Assembly (NCBI RefSeq): GCF_003627955.1
Contig: NZ_RBWS01000007.1
Coordinates: 310,001 to 374,000 of the forward strand
Reading direction: 5' to 3'
Length of the DNA stretch: 64,000 nucleotides
DNA from: Sphingobacterium puteale
GTDB taxonomy: Bacteria > Bacteroidota > Bacteroidia > Sphingobacteriales > Sphingobacteriaceae
Translations under genes and position numbers: made by a program
Notes under the pieces: generated by a model
The model's database searches: none
Seen by the model: the letters and a program-made list of their open reading frames with translations, nothing else
Told to the model about the DNA's origin: nothing
Part shown: one piece after another, positions 7,327 to 15,163 of the stretch
Position numbering within the stretch: the first letter of the stretch is position 1
Layout: every line of letters begins with the position of its first letter

Positions 7327-7833
7327 TTATTTTTTTACAACAATACCACTCAAATCCACTTTTTTTGGATTTAGATTATCCAAACCTTGTTTCAACGTAA
7401 CAATCTTTGCCTGTTCCAACGTTCCTGTTACCGAAATAATTCCATCTTTAACACTCGCCTGAACGGATGGAAAATCTTTCATAAACGTATTTACAGCTGC
7501 ACCAAGTGTAGCATCATTATTTGATACTGTAATGGGTGCCGGTGTTGTTGCAACAGGAGCACTCACAACAATATCATTTTGAATAGATTTGACATCCTTA
7601 TCTCCCGCCGTTTTTGCGATCGATTCAATTTGTTGCTTTTCTTCCTCTGACGCTACAGTCCCGCTAAGGATTACTTTTCCTTTTTCCACCTCAACATCAA
7701 TAGTCTTACGTCCCGTAAGTGCATTTTCGATCTTTTCCTCTAATTTATCATCCGATAACCCCGATTTACATGCAGAAAAAGAAAGTACTGCAGATGTTGC
7801 CAAAAGGCAAAATGTTAATTTGTTAAATTTCAT
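7327..7833 (-). CDS. Lipoprotein with two BON domains
   Basis: The 168-residue protein begins with a lipoprotein signal (LSFSACKSG, lipobox Cys at about 22). Two BON domains follow, at about 30-90 (VEVEKGKVILSGTVASEEEK) and about 105-165 (VKDGIISVTGTLEQAKIV), separated by a Pro/Ala/Thr linker. BON domains are found in envelope proteins that bind phospholipid or support membrane integrity. It is the first gene of an operon with the SH3b protein. The lipoprotein class and domains are clear. The exact role is unknown. Confidence 0.85.
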   Translation of the reverse strand: MKFNKLTFCLLATSAVLSFSACKSGLSDDKLEEKIENALTGRKTIDVEVEKGKVILSGTVASEEEKQQIESIAKTAGDKDVKSIQNDIVVSAPVATTPAPITVSNNDATLGAAVNTFMKDFPSVQASVKDGIISVTGTLEQAKIVTLKQGLDNLNPKKVDLSGIVVKK

Positions 7834-8016
7834 ATGCTCAAGATTAATTTATAATTTCCAACAATATCCTTAACAAACTGCTCGATCAATTGTTTGTCAG
7901 ATAATTTTTAAACAGCAAATCCCTTGTTGGATCCTAATTATATCATTAATTTTAAAAAGCAAAGATGTAATAGTTTTTACATACGATATAAGGATTCAAT
8001 CGAATAAATAGGAATT

Positions 8017-9120
8017 ATGGGATTTTTGAACAATATTTTTGGTAAGAAAGAAAATAAAAAAGATGGTATACAGGAGTTCTGGATTTGGTTTACAAAAAAC
8101 GAGCAGGCTTTTTTCCAAACAGTAAAAAATAGTGATAATATTGATCAGAATTTTTTCAGCAAACTTTCTCCAAGAATTGACGCCCTCCGAAAAGAGCTCT
8201 ATTTTTTAACAGGAATGTATAACGATAATACAGCTGAACTTGTCATTACTCCTGATGGCGTTGTAAAAAATATCGCATTTGTTGAGGCCTTAATAGATGC
8301 AGCGCCTCCCCTTCCAAACTGGAAATTCACGGCTTTAAAACCGGCAATCGAAGATATGGAGAAATTCAAAATAAAAATGTATGGATTTTCCTTTGATATT
8401 AACACCATGTATTTTTACCCCATCGAACATAGATACCGTCCCGATGATGTCGATATTATTATTGTCCATCCCGATTATACGGAGGAAAACAAAGCTAACA
8501 TCGCTCATGGCGTTGAAATCTTCTTGGATAATTATATCGGCGAGCTAAATTCAATCATCACCATTGACAACTTAAATGTCACGTCAAGCCAACAAGCAAC
8601 TGGAGAGCTCATCCCGCTGATCAAATTAAAAGACTATTTAATATGGCGGGAAAAAGAATTTATTGAAAAATATACAGATATAAGACACGAAACCGAAAAT
8701 GATTCCTACGCTGCTTTTGAGGGTGTCTTGGAAAATGACCGGCCTATTTTAGCCATAATAAACACGACACTATTGGACTGGGACGGAAAGGCCTCACATC
8801 CTTGGATCGCAACATTACGGATCAATTATGACGGAACTGCCACAAACGGCATGCCTGACCAGAAAACATACGACTTAATGGATAAATTTGAGGATGAACT
8901 CATGGTTAGTCTTCCACATGATATTGGCTACCTTAATATTGGCCGGGAAACAGCGGACAATTTAAGGGAAGTTTATCTCGCTTGCACGGAATTTAGAAAA
9001 TCCTCCCAAACGATAGATCAGCTAATAACACAATATCAAAATCAGCTCCAGATAGACTATACAATCTATAAAGATAAATATTGGAAATCATTTGAGCGAT
9101 TTAACAGAACAGTGGAATAA
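8017..9120 (+). CDS. DUF695 domain-containing protein
   Basis: This 367-residue soluble protein has no signal peptide. It begins MGFLNNIFGKKENKKD, a typical opening for this family in Bacteroidota. Residues about 17-140 (FWIWFTKNEQAFFQTVKN, then FFSKLSPRIDALRKELYFL) match the family's N-terminal region. The second half contains LIPLIKLKDYLIWREKEFIEKY and KASHPWIATLRINYDG, also family-typical. DUF695 proteins have no established activity. The gene is isolated, convergent with the minus-strand orphan that ends at 9275, and has no operon partner. The ATG lies 184 nt from the divergent BON operon. Confidence 0.8.
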   Translation: MGFLNNIFGKKENKKDGIQEFWIWFTKNEQAFFQTVKNSDNIDQNFFSKLSPRIDALRKELYFLTGMYNDNTAELVITPDGVVKNIAFVEALIDAAPPLPNWKFTALKPAIEDMEKFKIKMYGFSFDINTMYFYPIEHRYRPDDVDIIIVHPDYTEENKANIAHGVEIFLDNYIGELNSIITIDNLNVTSSQQATGELIPLIKLKDYLIWREKEFIEKYTDIRHETENDSYAAFEGVLENDRPILAIINTTLLDWDGKASHPWIATLRINYDGTATNGMPDQKTYDLMDKFEDELMVSLPHDIGYLNIGRETADNLREVYLACTEFRKSSQTIDQLITQYQNQLQIDYTIYKDKYWKSFERFNRTVE

Positions 9121-9274
9121 CGATATAAACTGCCAAAAATGGATAAACATCCCTTTATGAACAGGTTGCTTCCATATGTTTGATCCAGGGCTGTACGATG
9201 GTGAATGTAAAATTCTACGAAAGATTGCAAGCCGTTATTGACCTTTCTCCAAAAGAGATCATCTTGACTATTTA

Positions 9275-10783
9275 TTATTGATCTTTTTTCAATTTCAATG
9301 TTCCGGTCAGATGCAATAAAGCTTGATAAGGACTTTCCGATGTGATCAGTGATTTTAACCAGGCAATAAATCCCAGCACAAATAAATCTTGATTTTCGAC
9401 ATCTTGGGCCATGCTGTCAATGGCGGCGATAAAAGCTTTATTTTTCACCATCGCCGGGTTTTTAAGATACTTTTCAACCAGTCTTAAAAAATGAACAACG
9501 CGACCCTCCCGCACGGTTTCGAGGTATTTTTTGTACCGACGTCTAAAGCTTTTCACGCGTGAAATTGCTAGATCAATATCCCCAAATTGAATATGGATCA
9601 ATATCTCCAGCAAGCTCTTTCGGATCGTCCAGAGCATACCCATTTTCTTCTCATACCAAGCATCCGTTCGAATCATTTTCCTTAATTCCGTCAATGCTAG
9701 TTTATCTTGAAATTGCGTCAAAAACATAACCAGACATAATTGTAAGTCGGCCAGATCAGCCTCATTTGACTTCAATGTTGATTGTTGGATCCCAAGTCTT
9801 AAAATAGCAAGGGCCTGTGACCCTTCGCCCATATAATGGTAGTTTAAGGCCTTTAGTAAATAATAACGCAAATGAAATTGAGCACGAAGCACTGTCCCCG
9901 GACGACAGCCTGCAATCAACTGTTCTAAATACGCTAGACTTTCATCAAATAGCTTATTCCGTAAGTTGAAATTAGCGAGGTAATAAAGGATATGCAGGTA
10001 GTAAAACGAGTGATGCACTGAATTTGCCTTTTGCCTTGTTATAAATTCATCACTTGTTTTCAAAAATGACCGAACCAAGGCATAATTCTGATGTATCGTA
10101 GCATATTCATTGGCGATAAACAATAGCTGATAAAGCGACTTAAAAGACAATAATTCGTGTAATGAAATATCATATTTACCGATTGTATCAAGCACCAATT
10201 TATTCAGATCTACAATCTTCCCCTTTAAATGAATGTCCTGCAATTCGACCCTGAGAAATGCATAAGCAATTTGAAATTTTGCTTCCTGCTGCATTTTATG
10301 CTGGTTTACCCTAAAACGATCCACCAATAGTTCTAATTCAGGATGAGATTCCAGATAGGCATATTGCAACCTAACTTGTAGGATTTCATTGAGCAGACTA
10401 AACTGCTCCAGAAGTAAAGCCTTTTGTTCGGCCCGTTGAAGGCATTTAAACCCAGGTTTTATCAAATCATTCTCCAACAAAAAACGTCCAACAATAAGCA
10501 GTCTCAGGGCTTCATGCGCCTCACTGTTATCTCGTTCAAAGGTTTTATTTGAAATAAACAATAGTAGACTATCATGTAATCTTTTCCTTAATGCATGATA
10601 AGCGTCTTTATTTTTTGAAGATCCATAGAGTTTTTTTAATCTATTTATATCATCAGTTTCTAAAATTTCTAGCAATCTGATATTCTTGACATCATTCCGC
10701 TTATTTTTCTTTTTCAGGAAGCTTTTAAAGTCCTTAATATCATCATTATCTAATACACTAATAAGCTCTACAATTGAATCCAT
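9275..10783 (-). CDS. Long helical protein, unknown function (TPR-like)
   Basis: The protein has 502 residues, is predicted almost entirely alpha-helical and cytoplasmic, and has no signal or membrane segment. The N-terminus (SVLDNDDIKDFKSFLKKKNK, then RLLEILETDD) is charged. The rest shows repeated helical pairs with LLY.LHILYYLANFN-like and ALAILRLG patterns that suggest TPR-like repeats. I do not recognise a specific family beyond proteins of this kind seen as orphans in Bacteroidota. It stands alone, with two -7-like boxes (TAAATTTG) just upstream. The nearer box is so close to the ATG that the mRNA might be almost leaderless. Confidence 0.7.
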   Translation of the reverse strand: MDSIVELISVLDNDDIKDFKSFLKKKNKRNDVKNIRLLEILETDDINRLKKLYGSSKNKDAYHALRKRLHDSLLLFISNKTFERDNSEAHEALRLLIVGRFLLENDLIKPGFKCLQRAEQKALLLEQFSLLNEILQVRLQYAYLESHPELELLVDRFRVNQHKMQQEAKFQIAYAFLRVELQDIHLKGKIVDLNKLVLDTIGKYDISLHELLSFKSLYQLLFIANEYATIHQNYALVRSFLKTSDEFITRQKANSVHHSFYYLHILYYLANFNLRNKLFDESLAYLEQLIAGCRPGTVLRAQFHLRYYLLKALNYHYMGEGSQALAILRLGIQQSTLKSNEADLADLQLCLVMFLTQFQDKLALTELRKMIRTDAWYEKKMGMLWTIRKSLLEILIHIQFGDIDLAISRVKSFRRRYKKYLETVREGRVVHFLRLVEKYLKNPAMVKNKAFIAAIDSMAQDVENQDLFVLGFIAWLKSLITSESPYQALLHLTGTLKLKKDQ

Positions 10784-10788
10784 ATCGT

Positions 10789-10813
10789 CAAATTTAGCAG
10801 AAAATCAAATTTA
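10789..10813 (-). promoter_or_regulatory. Two tandem -7-like boxes before the helical orphan
   Basis: TAAATTTG occurs on the minus strand at 10796-10789 and again at 10813-10806. Both match TAnnTTTG. The first ends 5 nt before the ATG at 10783, the second would give a leader of about 16 nt. No good -33 element is visible for either. Confidence 0.4.
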
Positions 10814-10924
10814 ATAAATAAAAATATATCATCAGTATTTTCAACAAATTGATTTTATATCCTATTGAATACTCCTGATATTTGAATCAACAAATAACAA
10901 AAACAACAATAAAAAATAAAAATT

Positions 10925-11392
10925 ATGGAACCGCTAAAAAACATGATTGAAGAAAAAATTTCGAAAAAGGATTCAAACACAAGAAATCCGTTCAAACCGA
11001 CAGGAGCGTTCATTGGCGCATCGTGGACCGCTTTGCTGGTTGGAACTATTGGTTACTGCATCGGGCTATGGAATGCCTCAATGGCATTAAATGAAAAGGG
11101 ATATTATTTTACCATCCTATTGTTTGCCTTATTTGCAGTTATCTCTGTTCAGAAAAGTGTTAGAGATAAAGCCGAAGGACTTGCCGTAACTGAACTTTAT
11201 TACGGCTTAAGTTGGTTTGCAACCATTGCCGCCGTAGTCTTACTTGTGGTGGGATTATGGAACGCTGATTTGCTGCTAAGCGAAAAAGGGTTTTACGCCA
11301 TGTCTTTTTCATTAAGTATATTCTCGGCGATTGCCGTTCAGAAAAACACACGGGATGCCAAGCTTTTTGACGATAATGAAATAAAACTTTAG
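10925..11392 (+). CDS. YiaA/YiaB family inner membrane protein
   Basis: The protein has 155 residues with four membrane helices arranged as two similar hairpins, about 28-70 and 90-135. Each carries the repeated pattern GLWNA....L.EKG(Y/F)Y (GLWNASMALNEKGYYF and GLWNADLLLSEKGFYAM), the hallmark of the YiaA/YiaB family. The polar N-terminal stretch (about 25 residues) and the short acidic C-terminus are probably cytoplasmic. The function of the family is unknown. The gene is monocistronic and followed by a terminator hairpin 10 nt after its stop. Confidence 0.85.
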   Translation: MEPLKNMIEEKISKKDSNTRNPFKPTGAFIGASWTALLVGTIGYCIGLWNASMALNEKGYYFTILLFALFAVISVQKSVRDKAEGLAVTELYYGLSWFATIAAVVLLVVGLWNADLLLSEKGFYAMSFSLSIFSAIAVQKNTRDAKLFDDNEIKL

Positions 11393-11402
11393 CGGTTGCC
11401 TG

Positions 11403-11433
11403 TCCTGCGGCCGCTGCTTGACATGCCGCAGGA
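11403..11433 (+). terminator. Terminator hairpin after the YiaA-like gene
   Basis: A perfect 9-bp stem TCCTGCGGC / GCCGCAGGA with a 13-nt loop begins 10 nt after the stop codon. It is followed by TTTATTG, a weak T-tract. Confidence 0.6.
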
Positions 11434-11460
11434 TTTATTGTAGATCACTAAAGAAAGCAG

Positions 11461-11517
11461 AAAAGGTCATATCAAAAAAGCGATTTTTTAATAAAAAAGC
11501 AATGAGATATGGCCTTT
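11461..11517 (+). terminator. Second hairpin with long loop in the yiaA-kinase gap
   Basis: AAAAGGTCATATC (11461-11473) pairs with GATATGGCCTTTT (11505-11517) through 13 bp with one G-U pair, and is followed by further T residues. The 31-nt loop contains a smaller hairpin (six A, GCGA, six T). It may be a back-up terminator. Confidence 0.5.
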
Positions 11518-11828
11518 TTCTTTGCTTATTCTCTGCTTATTTATTGGAGATCCTTTGGTTATTATAGACCGTTTCTTCGCACTTTCTAGGGACCTGGCTG
11601 GCCTCTGCTTTACTTCTAATTCGCAATTTCTTTGCTATTTCTCTGATATTTGGTTGTCGTTTCCTTGCTGTATTGACCATAAAAAAGTAATGAAAGAGTA
11701 AGTAAACGGCAATGAATGCTCTATGTTGCTCCAAGCTTGGTCGTAAAAATGACCAACCAAAAGGCCTCATAATGGAAAAAAACGCACTATTTTGAAAACA
11801 GATTTAAAGATTGATAAGGTTACGCTAT
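11518..11828. other. Intergenic stretch with one doubtful small ORF
   Basis: The gap between the YiaA-like gene and the kinase holds the two hairpins at 11403-11433 and 11461-11517. It also holds a minus-strand ORF of 77 codons (11537-11770). The last 45 residues of that ORF are very basic (ARKRQPNIREIAKKLRIRSK). It has no recognisable family, signal or promoter. I do not annotate it as a gene. Confidence 0.4.
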
Positions 11829-13556
11829 TTAGGCTAAAGGGAAAAAAAATGAAAATGTGCTTCCAACGCCATACTCGCTTTCCACGTTCATACTCCCGCC
11901 CATACTTTCAATAAATTCTTTGCTAATACTCAACCCTAAACCTGTACCTTCTTTGTTTGTCCCTGGAATACGGAAATATCGTTCAAAAATTTTAGCAAGG
12001 TATTGTGGCGCGATTCCTTGCCCTGTATCCTGTACACTTATAAACACTCCCGACTCGCGCTTGCTGACTAGAATAGAAACTGAAGCCCGTTCATTGGAAT
12101 ACCGGATTGCATTAGACAGCAAATTTGTCAATACCCAGGCCGCTTTTTCACTATCTGCCATGATTAGCGGCAAATCTTCCGCTACTTGAACATCAACATG
12201 AATTCCTAGCTGCTCAGCCATCGACTTATTGGCCAATACAGCATATTCTACTATTGGTGCTACAGGAACTGGAATCAGCTTCATCTGAATTGCACCACTT
12301 TCTACCTGAGCCGTATTCAACAGCTCACCAGTGATACGTAACAAACGGTCTGTGTCGTCGGCAATGCTAACAAGCAATTCTTTCTGTTCGTCATTCAACG
12401 CACCGATCTGCTCATTTTCTAACAACTGGACTCCCATTCGTATTGAAGCAATCGGTGTTTTCAGCTCATGAGAAACTGTTCCGATAAAATTTGTTTTGGC
12501 GACATCACGTTCCTTGAATGTGGTTATATTCTTTAATAAGATAAACTGCCCTACAAATTTAAAATCGCTTTCTCCCGTTGGAATGATGTTAATAGGGATA
12601 ATCTCTTCCTCAAAATAACTCTCCCTGCCATTGACAAACACCTTAATCGGGTCAGCATTCGTTTTCGCTCGGTGCCCGTGGGACAGCTTACCCGTTAAAC
12701 AATCCACTAAATTGTTAGACAAAGCAATTTCCTGCAATTTTCTTCCCTCAAAATCAATCAGTTTCACCCCGGTAATCAGGCAGGCTTGTTGATTCGCAAA
12801 AAGTACTTTCCCCTCTTCGTCAACCCCGATAACCGCATCATGCATATTAGCTATTAATGCTTCAATCCGTTTTTTGTGAGCCAATATTTTTCCCAACTTA
12901 CTTTCGGAATATTCTTCAAGCTTTTGAGCCATGGTGTTAAAGGACTGGGATACGAGACCAAATTCATCGTTTCGCTCAAAATGCAAGCGGCGGCGATAAT
13001 TTCCATTGGCGATCTGCTGTATGCTCTCGGTTAATTGGGCAATTGGATTTGCGATTGTCGCAGGAAGATTAATAAGCAGCACAAAAGCAATCATAAAACA
13101 AATCGCTCCTGCCACCGATATGGCTAGAATTGCTTTTTCTGCCGTCTCATCTGCTATTTTACTTTTGTGCTCAATAGCCTCCATATTCAGATACATCAAT
13201 TGAGATATATCTTTCCTTAAATCAGCAATTAAAACAAGGTTTGATGGCTGCCGTTGGAGTGCTGAAAAATGTAAACTCACACGTGCGGTAGCTTCCTTTT
13301 CGCCATTTTCGGTCATATTTTGCTGTTGCAATTTTAAGTTCTGCGCAAAAAGTTCCAAGCCGCTCAAGTCGGCATGAAGTTGCTCCAGGGCAAGCAGCAT
13401 ATTCCTTGAATAATGCAGTGTATTGTAGTTTGCAACTAAAATATTATTGGTATCCTGTTTTAAACGATTGATTTTCCAACCACTTAAAACGGCCAAAAAC
13501 AGGATCATGAAAAATAAAAAGCCTACACCGAAAGTCAGCTTTGCCTTAAGTTTCAT
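11829..13556 (-). CDS. Sensor histidine kinase (HAMP-PAS-HisKA-HATPase)
   Basis: The 575-residue protein is an inner-membrane kinase. Membrane helix 1 spans about 8-26, a periplasmic helical sensor about 30-140, and membrane helix 2 about 145-166. A HAMP domain (about 165-220, NPIAQLTESIQQIANGNYRRR) is followed by PAS (about 230-345), HisKA with phospho-acceptor His363 (VSHELKTPIA), then the HATPase N box (LLSNAIRYS), G1 (DTGQGIAPQ) and G2 (GTGLGLSI). The layout resembles KinB-type sensors. Its ATG overlaps the stop of the sigma-54 response regulator by one base (TAATG), so the two form a coupled pair. The ligand is unknown. The helical periplasmic domain is of the four-helix-bundle type. Confidence 0.92.
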   Translation of the reverse strand: MKLKAKLTFGVGFLFFMILFLAVLSGWKINRLKQDTNNILVANYNTLHYSRNMLLALEQLHADLSGLELFAQNLKLQQQNMTENGEKEATARVSLHFSALQRQPSNLVLIADLRKDISQLMYLNMEAIEHKSKIADETAEKAILAISVAGAICFMIAFVLLINLPATIANPIAQLTESIQQIANGNYRRRLHFERNDEFGLVSQSFNTMAQKLEEYSESKLGKILAHKKRIEALIANMHDAVIGVDEEGKVLFANQQACLITGVKLIDFEGRKLQEIALSNNLVDCLTGKLSHGHRAKTNADPIKVFVNGRESYFEEEIIPINIIPTGESDFKFVGQFILLKNITTFKERDVAKTNFIGTVSHELKTPIASIRMGVQLLENEQIGALNDEQKELLVSIADDTDRLLRITGELLNTAQVESGAIQMKLIPVPVAPIVEYAVLANKSMAEQLGIHVDVQVAEDLPLIMADSEKAAWVLTNLLSNAIRYSNERASVSILVSKRESGVFISVQDTGQGIAPQYLAKIFERYFRIPGTNKEGTGLGLSISKEFIESMGGSMNVESEYGVGSTFSFFFPLA

Positions 13557-14893
13557 TATATTTTATATTCCTCAATTTTTCGATACAAGGTGGCTACACC
13601 GATCTCCAGCAAGCGTGCTGCCTCTGCTTTATTTCCATTTGTGTGCTGCAATACACGCTGAATGTGCTGACGTTCTACTGTTGTCATGGAAAAACTGGGG
13701 GATAACACATCGTTGGCTTTCGAACTATTCAATCCGAAAGGAAGACTACCGACATCAAGCTGTCCATCTTCGCTTAATATAACACTGCGCTCAATCACAT
13801 TTTTTAGTTCACGGATATTTCCCCGCCATACATTTCGTTCGAGAGCAGCGACAAATTCGGCTGTCATTTGTAAAGGTTTGATATTTGATTTTAGTGCGAA
13901 AATATCGGCATAATATTGGGCTAATAACCGAATATCCTGAACACGTTCACGCAAAGGCGGTAGCTGTATCGTAAAGACCGATAATCTATAAAATAAATCG
14001 CTTCTAAAATGCTCGGCATCAATTTCAGCTTCAAGATCCCTATTGGTTGCTGCAATAATACGGACATCCACTTTTGTTGGTCTGGAATCACCTACTTTTA
14101 AAAATTCTCCTGTCTCTAGTACACGTAGAATTTTGGCCTGAAGTTCGATCGCCATCTCCCCGATCTCATCCAAAAAAATCGTCCCCAAATGCGCTTCTTC
14201 AAAGAGACCTCGCTGGTCTTTTGTTGCCCCAGTAAATGCGCCTGATTTATGTCCAAACAATTCATTTTCCAACAGATCCTTTGTGAAAGCCGCACAATTG
14301 ATTGCGACAAAACTACGTTCCTTTCGCGGACTAGCTTGATGGATCGCTTGTGCGAACACCTCTTTACCTGTCCCAGTTTCCCCGGTTAAAAGCACAGTCG
14401 TATTGGTAACAGAAACTTTTTGGGCCAAAGCGATTGCAGACTTTATGGCAGCAGAGCTTCCTATAATTTTATCAAATGAGAGTCTAGCACCCAACTGCTT
14501 TTCCAACTGTCTTACCCTTCGGGCGAGCGCAACCTTCTCACAGGCCTTATAGAGCAAAGGAATAATCCTGTTGTTGTCATCACCTTTGGTAATATATTCA
14601 AATGCACCATTTTTTATTGCCTTAACTCCATCTGGAATATTACCATAGGCAGTCAATAGTATAATTTCAACAATAGGATAACGTTCCTTGATCAGTTTTG
14701 CGGTTTCCACCCCATTGCCATCGGGCAACTTAACATCACACAATACAACATCGATATCGAAAACATCAAGCTTTTTCAAGCCAGATTTAATATCAGCGGC
14801 CTCGATTACCTCGAACCCCTCCAAAGTGATAATCTTAGCGAGCAGTTTACGAAGTTTCTCCTCGTCATCTATAAGAAGTATTTTATTTACCAT
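13556..14893 (-). CDS. Sigma-54-dependent response regulator (NtrC family)
   Basis: The start is placed at the ATG at 14893 (MVNKILLIDDEEKLRK), which gives 445 residues. An upstream in-frame start adds 17 residues that do not belong to the receiver fold. The receiver domain has phospho-acceptor Asp53 (VLCDVKLPDGNG). The AAA+ domain has Walker A GETGTGKE and an intact sigma-54 contact loop GAFTGA (in GHKSGAFTGATKD). The C-terminal Fis-type helix-turn-helix reads NGNKAEAARLLEIGVATLYRKI. It is the partner of the kinase encoded immediately downstream (1-nt overlap). A -7 box TAATTTTG at 14903-14910 places the transcript start only a few bases before the ATG. Confidence 0.93.
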   Translation of the reverse strand: MVNKILLIDDEEKLRKLLAKIITLEGFEVIEAADIKSGLKKLDVFDIDVVLCDVKLPDGNGVETAKLIKERYPIVEIILLTAYGNIPDGVKAIKNGAFEYITKGDDNNRIIPLLYKACEKVALARRVRQLEKQLGARLSFDKIIGSSAAIKSAIALAQKVSVTNTTVLLTGETGTGKEVFAQAIHQASPRKERSFVAINCAAFTKDLLENELFGHKSGAFTGATKDQRGLFEEAHLGTIFLDEIGEMAIELQAKILRVLETGEFLKVGDSRPTKVDVRIIAATNRDLEAEIDAEHFRSDLFYRLSVFTIQLPPLRERVQDIRLLAQYYADIFALKSNIKPLQMTAEFVAALERNVWRGNIRELKNVIERSVILSEDGQLDVGSLPFGLNSSKANDVLSPSFSMTTVERQHIQRVLQHTNGNKAEAARLLEIGVATLYRKIEEYKI

Positions 14894-14902
14894 GTTTTTT
14901 TT

Positions 14903-14910
14903 CAAAATTA
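14903..14910 (-). promoter_or_regulatory. -7 box of the regulator-kinase operon
   Basis: The minus strand reads TAATTTTG, matching TAnnTTTG, 9 nt upstream of the ATG. A -33 element is only weakly suggested (ATTG about 21 nt further up). The mRNA leader would be nearly absent. Confidence 0.45.
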
Positions 14911-15018
14911 CGATTTGTTCCACGCAAACAGCAATAATATACACTCAAAATTCAACCTATTACGCCATATTTTTGTAGCCAGGTATTAAGGAATTTGACT
15001 ATAGATCAAAAACAAACT

Positions 15019-15048
15019 TTTGAGATCAAAAATAAAGCTGTATATTTG
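15019..15048 (+). promoter_or_regulatory. Promoter of the ABC-F gene
   Basis: TTTG (15019-15022), an 18-nt spacer and TATATTTG (15041-15048) match the Bacteroidota -33/-7 consensus. The expected start near 15054 leaves a leader of about 110 nt before the ABC-F ATG. Confidence 0.75.
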
Positions 15049-15080
15049 CAGTACCACAACTAAATAAAACTGTATGTAAG

Positions 15081-15163
15081 ATTAAAATTCTTTAGAACGT
15101 CATCAATACCAGCGATAAATGGCTTATCGAAATGGTCAGTTTTAACATTTAAAGAATTTTAAT
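15081..15163 (+). promoter_or_regulatory. Structured leader of the ABC-F gene (nested hairpins)
   Basis: A perfect 14-bp inverted repeat (15081-15094 with 15150-15163) ends at the base before the ABC-F ATG. Inside it a second hairpin CGATAA / TTATCG (15113-15118 with 15124-15129) holds the ATG of an 8-codon ORF in its loop. There is no T-tract, so the structure would act on translation start rather than termination. An ATGTAA start-stop pair lies just before it (15074-15079). Confidence 0.7.
15119..15145 (+). CDS. Putative 8-residue leader peptide of the ABC-F gene
   Basis: The ORF reads MAYRNGQF followed by TAA, ends 18 nt before the ABC-F ATG, and lies within the outer 14-bp inverted repeat. 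A ribosome held on it would cover part of the 3' arm (15150-15163) and free the ABC-F start. Short leader peptides of this kind control several antibiotic-inducible ABC-F and methyltransferase genes in other bacteria. Here the role is inferred from layout alone. Confidence 0.5.
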   Translation: MAYRNGQF

